Origin: Caulobacteraceae bacterium UBA6225
Lineage (GTDB): Bacteria; Pseudomonadota; Alphaproteobacteria; Caulobacterales; Caulobacteraceae
Length of the DNA stretch: 7,624 nucleotides
Assembly: GCA_002441055.1 (NCBI GenBank)
Contig: DJWR01000035.1
Span: forward strand, 1-7,624
Direction of reading: 5' to 3'
Positions 5,495 to 7,624 of this stretch are shown piece after piece. A program made the translations under genes and the position numbers. Below the pieces are notes generated by a model. The model did no database searches. It was given only the letters and a program-made list of their open reading frames with translations, and was not told the DNA's origin. Position 1 is the stretch's first letter; every line of letters starts with the position of its first letter.

Positions 5495-6550
5495 TCAGGC
5501 GGCGTCTGACAGGGGCTCTGCCATGCTGACCCGGTTGCGACCGCCATGTTTGGAGGCGTAAAGGGCCGCGTCTGCCCGTTCCATGAGGCTGTGGGCCGAC
5601 TCTCCAGGGTGGCGCTCGGCGAAGCCTGCCGACACGGTGATATTGCCCAGGTCCTCGTTGGTCGAACGGCGTTTGAGCACCCGCGAGCCGATTTCTTCCC
5701 GGATTTCCTCGAGAGCCGCTGCGGCGGCCTGACGCTGCTCACTGGGGAATATGATGGCGAACTCTTCACCGCCATAGCGCGCGGCCAATCGCGGGGTGGC
5801 GCCCACCCGGCCGATGACGCTGGCCACATAGCGGATCACCTGATCACCGGTCTGATGGCCCCAGGTGTCGTTAAAATTCTTGAAGTGATCGATATCGATC
5901 AAGGCCAGGGTCAGGCACCCGCGGCTGCTCTCGGCCTCCTGGCAGGACCGTTCAAGCTCCTCGTCAAAGGCCTTCCGGTTGGCGAGGTTGGTGAGACCAT
6001 CGGTGGTGGCTTCCCGGCGAACCAGTTCCAGGTGCTCGCGCAGGCGGGCGACCTCGCTGCTGGATTCGCTGAGCCGCTTCTCCAGGGACTGGTTCTCCAG
6101 TTGGACGCGCTGGGTGGCGCCCGCCAGAGTCTTGACGGTGGCCTCCAGGCTGGCGACGTCCTTTTCCGCAGCCAGGGACTGGCTGGCGCTGGCCAAGGTG
6201 AGGCCATAAGCCATGCTGGACTGTTTGGCTGAGTCAATCGCCGCTGACACAGAGGCCAACTCGCGACTCAGTTGATCGCCTGTGTCCCGGATCTGTTCAT
6301 TGAGCTTGGCCTTCGGCAGATACAGCGCCGCAAGCTCCTCGCTTACCTGATCGGTGAAGGCCGTGCCGGTCGACAGCATGCGCGACATCTCCCGGCCAAG
6401 CGGCCCATCGGGCGCGGCCAGGAAGTGAATCCACAGCTCGAAATTGGTCGAGGTCGGCCAGATCCGATGCCGCTCCATCTCCTCGATGGCTTTGCGAGCC
6501 AGACCGAAGCCTTCGGGCCCTCTAAGCCTTATCTCGAGTTCATGGGACAT
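5495..6550 (-). CDS. dgcB: Soluble GGDEF diguanylate cyclase, DgcB-like
   Basis: Predicted to make the second messenger c-di-GMP from two GTP. The 351-residue protein has three parts: an N-terminal region of unknown fold (about 1-115, with IWPTSTNFELWIHFLAAP at 30-47), a likely coiled coil (about 120-180), and a GGDEF domain (181-343). Catalytic features are present: DGLTNLANR (184-192), IDIDHFKNFND with Asp219 and Asn227, and the active site RYGGEEF (GGEEF at 260-264). The inhibitory RxxD motif is missing. No membrane segment, signal peptide or EAL domain is seen. ATG 6550 is chosen because AGGGAAGG lies six bases upstream; GTG 6592 would add 14 residues without such a site. The name rests on overall form and on remembered proximity of dgcB and rhlE in C. 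crescentus, where DgcB promotes surface attachment. The enzyme class is certain, the ortholog call less so. Confidence 0.93.
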   Translation of the reverse strand: MSHELEIRLRGPEGFGLARKAIEEMERHRIWPTSTNFELWIHFLAAPDGPLGREMSRMLSTGTAFTDQVSEELAALYLPKAKLNEQIRDTGDQLSRELASVSAAIDSAKQSSMAYGLTLASASQSLAAEKDVASLEATVKTLAGATQRVQLENQSLEKRLSESSSEVARLREHLELVRREATTDGLTNLANRKAFDEELERSCQEAESSRGCLTLALIDIDHFKNFNDTWGHQTGDQVIRYVASVIGRVGATPRLAARYGGEEFAIIFPSEQRQAAAAALEEIREEIGSRVLKRRSTNEDLGNITVSAGFAERHPGESAHSLMERADAALYASKHGGRNRVSMAEPLSDAA

Positions 6551-6556
6551 TGACTG

Positions 6557-6564
6557 CCTTCCCT
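6557..6564 (-). promoter_or_regulatory. Ribosome-binding site of the diguanylate cyclase gene
   Basis: AGGGAAGG on the minus strand lies six bases before ATG 6550. It decides for this start over the in-frame GTG at 6592, which lacks a comparable site. Confidence 0.7.
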
Positions 6565-6640
6565 GCCCACCGCGGTCGACGGACGACCCCACGGATTCTC
6601 CCGCGTCTTGACGGTGTTCCTAGGGGGCAGAGTCAAACGA

Positions 6641-6659
6641 GCGGTTAAAGCGATACCGC
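6641..6659 (-). terminator. Weak hairpin after the RNA helicase gene
   Basis: GCGGT and ACCGC form a 5-base stem with a 9-base loop, 11 bases past the helicase stop. On the minus strand it is followed by TCGTTTG, which is only a poor T-run. It could be a weak or Rho-aided terminator, or chance. The surrounding 120-base gap (6551-6670) otherwise shows no convincing promoter by eye. Confidence 0.22.
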
Positions 6660-6670
6660 GGGTTGGCGTC

Positions 6671-7624
6671 TTAGTCGTTTCGCGTCGGGGTCGGCCGAAG
6701 CAGGAATGCCGGCGTGTCGCCGCCAAAGCCGCGAACCCCATTACGGTGCTCGTCGGCTTCATCACGCACTTTGACGCCCCGGATCGGGCGCTCGGCCTGC
6801 CGCGTCGGGCGCTTTTGCGCCGGTTCGGGCGAGGGCGATGGCGCAACGGGTTCGGGCGTTGCCGGCTCGGCGGCGATCACCTTGTCCGGGCGCGCACGGG
6901 TCCGGGCGCGGCTGCGGGTCTTGGGCCGATCCTCAGGCGTTGACGGGCCTTCAGCCTGGGCCGGCGCGGCCTCGACCACCGGCGCGGCGGCGGCGACCTG
7001 TTCGCCCTCATCGCGGGCTGGCCGGCGACTGCGCGAGGCTGGGCGGGGCTCGCTCCGACGACCGTCACGACCACCCGCGCCACGTCCGCCGCCGCGGCCG
7101 CGATCATCGGTGAGGCTGCTCCAGTCCAGATCCAGGGGCGCCATCTCCGGCGTCTTGCCGATCAACTTCAGCACCTTGTCCAGGGACTTGGAGTCGGCCG
7201 GCGTGACGATCATGTAGGTCTCGCCGGTCCGGCCAGCGCGGCCAGTCCGACCGATCCGATGCACATAGTCGTCGGCGTGATGGGGAACGTCGTAGTTGAA
7301 GACGTGGCTGACGGCCGGGATATCCAGGCCGCGGGCGGCGACGTCGGAGGCCACCAGCAGTTTCAGCTCACCCTTGCGGAAGCTTTCCAGGGTCCGGGTC
7401 CGGGTGGCCTGATCAAGATCGCCGTGGATGGGGGAGGCGTCGAAGCCGTGGGTCTTGAGCGACTTGGCGACGATGTCGACTTCGGTCTTCCGGTTGCAGA
7501 AAACGATGCCGTTCTTCACGTCGGCCCGTTCCGCCAGGGCGCGTAGCGCCGCGCGCTTGGCCTTGGAATCAGAGACCGGCAGTTCTGTGATGTACTGGGT
7601 GATGGTCTCGGCGGTGGTGGCCGG
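6671..7624 (-). CDS. rhlE: DEAD-box ATP-dependent RNA helicase, RhlE type, C-terminal part (5' end outside window)
   Basis: The frame stays open to the right edge, giving 317 residues that hold the second RecA-like domain and a long tail. The ATP-binding first domain with the DEAD motif is not in the window. Visible motifs, numbered from the edge, are GIVFCNRKTEVD (39-50, motif IV region), IHGDLDQATR (66-75), SDVAARGLD (93-101, motif V) and HRIGRTGRAG (122-131, motif VI). A tail of about 145 residues follows. It is low in complexity, with Arg/Gly-rich and Arg/Ser/Ala-rich stretches split by Ala/Pro/Glu linkers, and probably adds RNA or partner binding. It ends in a more ordered-looking GFGGDTPAFLLRP. 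RhlE is the best subfamily match, and in C. crescentus RhlE is cold-induced and joins the RNA degradosome. RhlB or another DEAD-box subfamily cannot be fully excluded without the N-terminal half. The gene precedes the diguanylate cyclase gene by 120 bases. Confidence 0.93.
   Translation of the reverse strand, partial: PATTAETITQYITELPVSDSKAKRAALRALAERADVKNGIVFCNRKTEVDIVAKSLKTHGFDASPIHGDLDQATRTRTLESFRKGELKLLVASDVAARGLDIPAVSHVFNYDVPHHADDYVHRIGRTGRAGRTGETYMIVTPADSKSLDKVLKLIGKTPEMAPLDLDWSSLTDDRGRGGGRGAGGRDGRRSEPRPASRSRRPARDEGEQVAAAAPVVEAAPAQAEGPSTPEDRPKTRSRARTRARPDKVIAAEPATPEPVAPSPSPEPAQKRPTRQAERPIRGVKVRDEADEHRNGVRGFGGDTPAFLLRPTPTRND

Noticed and set aside
5546..6232. 228-codon plus-strand open frame across the diguanylate cyclase gene
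   Set aside because: Shadow of the GGDEF gene; its composition of Gly, Leu and Ala reflects the complementary strand and no motif is seen.
6551..6592. GTG start at 6592 for the diguanylate cyclase
   Set aside because: The added 14 residues are Gly/Arg/Ser-rich, and the strong AGGGAAGG site lies between this GTG and ATG 6550, matching the latter.
6616..6636. Promoter TTGACT with CTAGGAAC for the diguanylate cyclase gene
   Set aside because: The spacing between the two blocks is only 7 bases, too short for a housekeeping sigma factor, and the second block is a poor match.

Overview
The window is high in GC (roughly two thirds by eye) and tightly packed with genes. Protein similarity and gene order point to an alphaproteobacterium of the family Caulobacteraceae (Caulobacter, Phenylobacterium or Brevundimonas type). 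From memory, Caulobacter crescentus keeps an RhlE helicase gene and the diguanylate cyclase gene dgcB close together. The same pair sits here beside a SUF operon. The species cannot be fixed from the sequence alone.

Positions 1-4592, plus strand, hold most of a SUF iron-sulfur cluster assembly operon: the 3' end of sufB (cut by the window edge), an unrecognised 133-residue gene, sufC, sufD, sufS, sufT (DUF59/MIP18 family) and an A-type carrier gene of the sufA/iscA family. SufS takes sulfur from cysteine. SufB, SufC and SufD form the ATP-driven scaffold on which the cluster is built. The A-type protein and SufT are expected to help deliver clusters to target proteins. The first five junctions are all start/stop overlaps of 1 or 4 bases, so translation of the proteins is probably coupled. 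The promoter and any regulator lie upstream of the window. A GC-rich hairpin followed by TTTT just after the last gene may be the operon's terminator. It lies inside the end of the opposing gene.

Positions 4600-7624 are all on the minus strand. In transcription order they hold the C-terminal part of a DEAD-box RNA helicase (RhlE type, open at the right edge), a soluble GGDEF diguanylate cyclase (DgcB-like) and a crotonase-superfamily enoyl-CoA hydratase/isomerase whose catalytic positions look like PaaG. This set meets the SUF operon tail to tail with only 7 bases between stop codons. No function clearly links the two sides.

No RNA genes, mobile elements, CRISPR arrays or long repeats were seen, and no gene-free stretch exceeds 300 bases; the longest is about 120. 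The most notable points are the uncharacterised protein inside the SUF operon, a SufD with a much shortened N-terminal part and a TTG start, a diguanylate cyclase without the usual product-inhibition site, and the possible terminator inside a coding region. Most of the window is a conserved core region; I do not see a clearly new multi-gene system.
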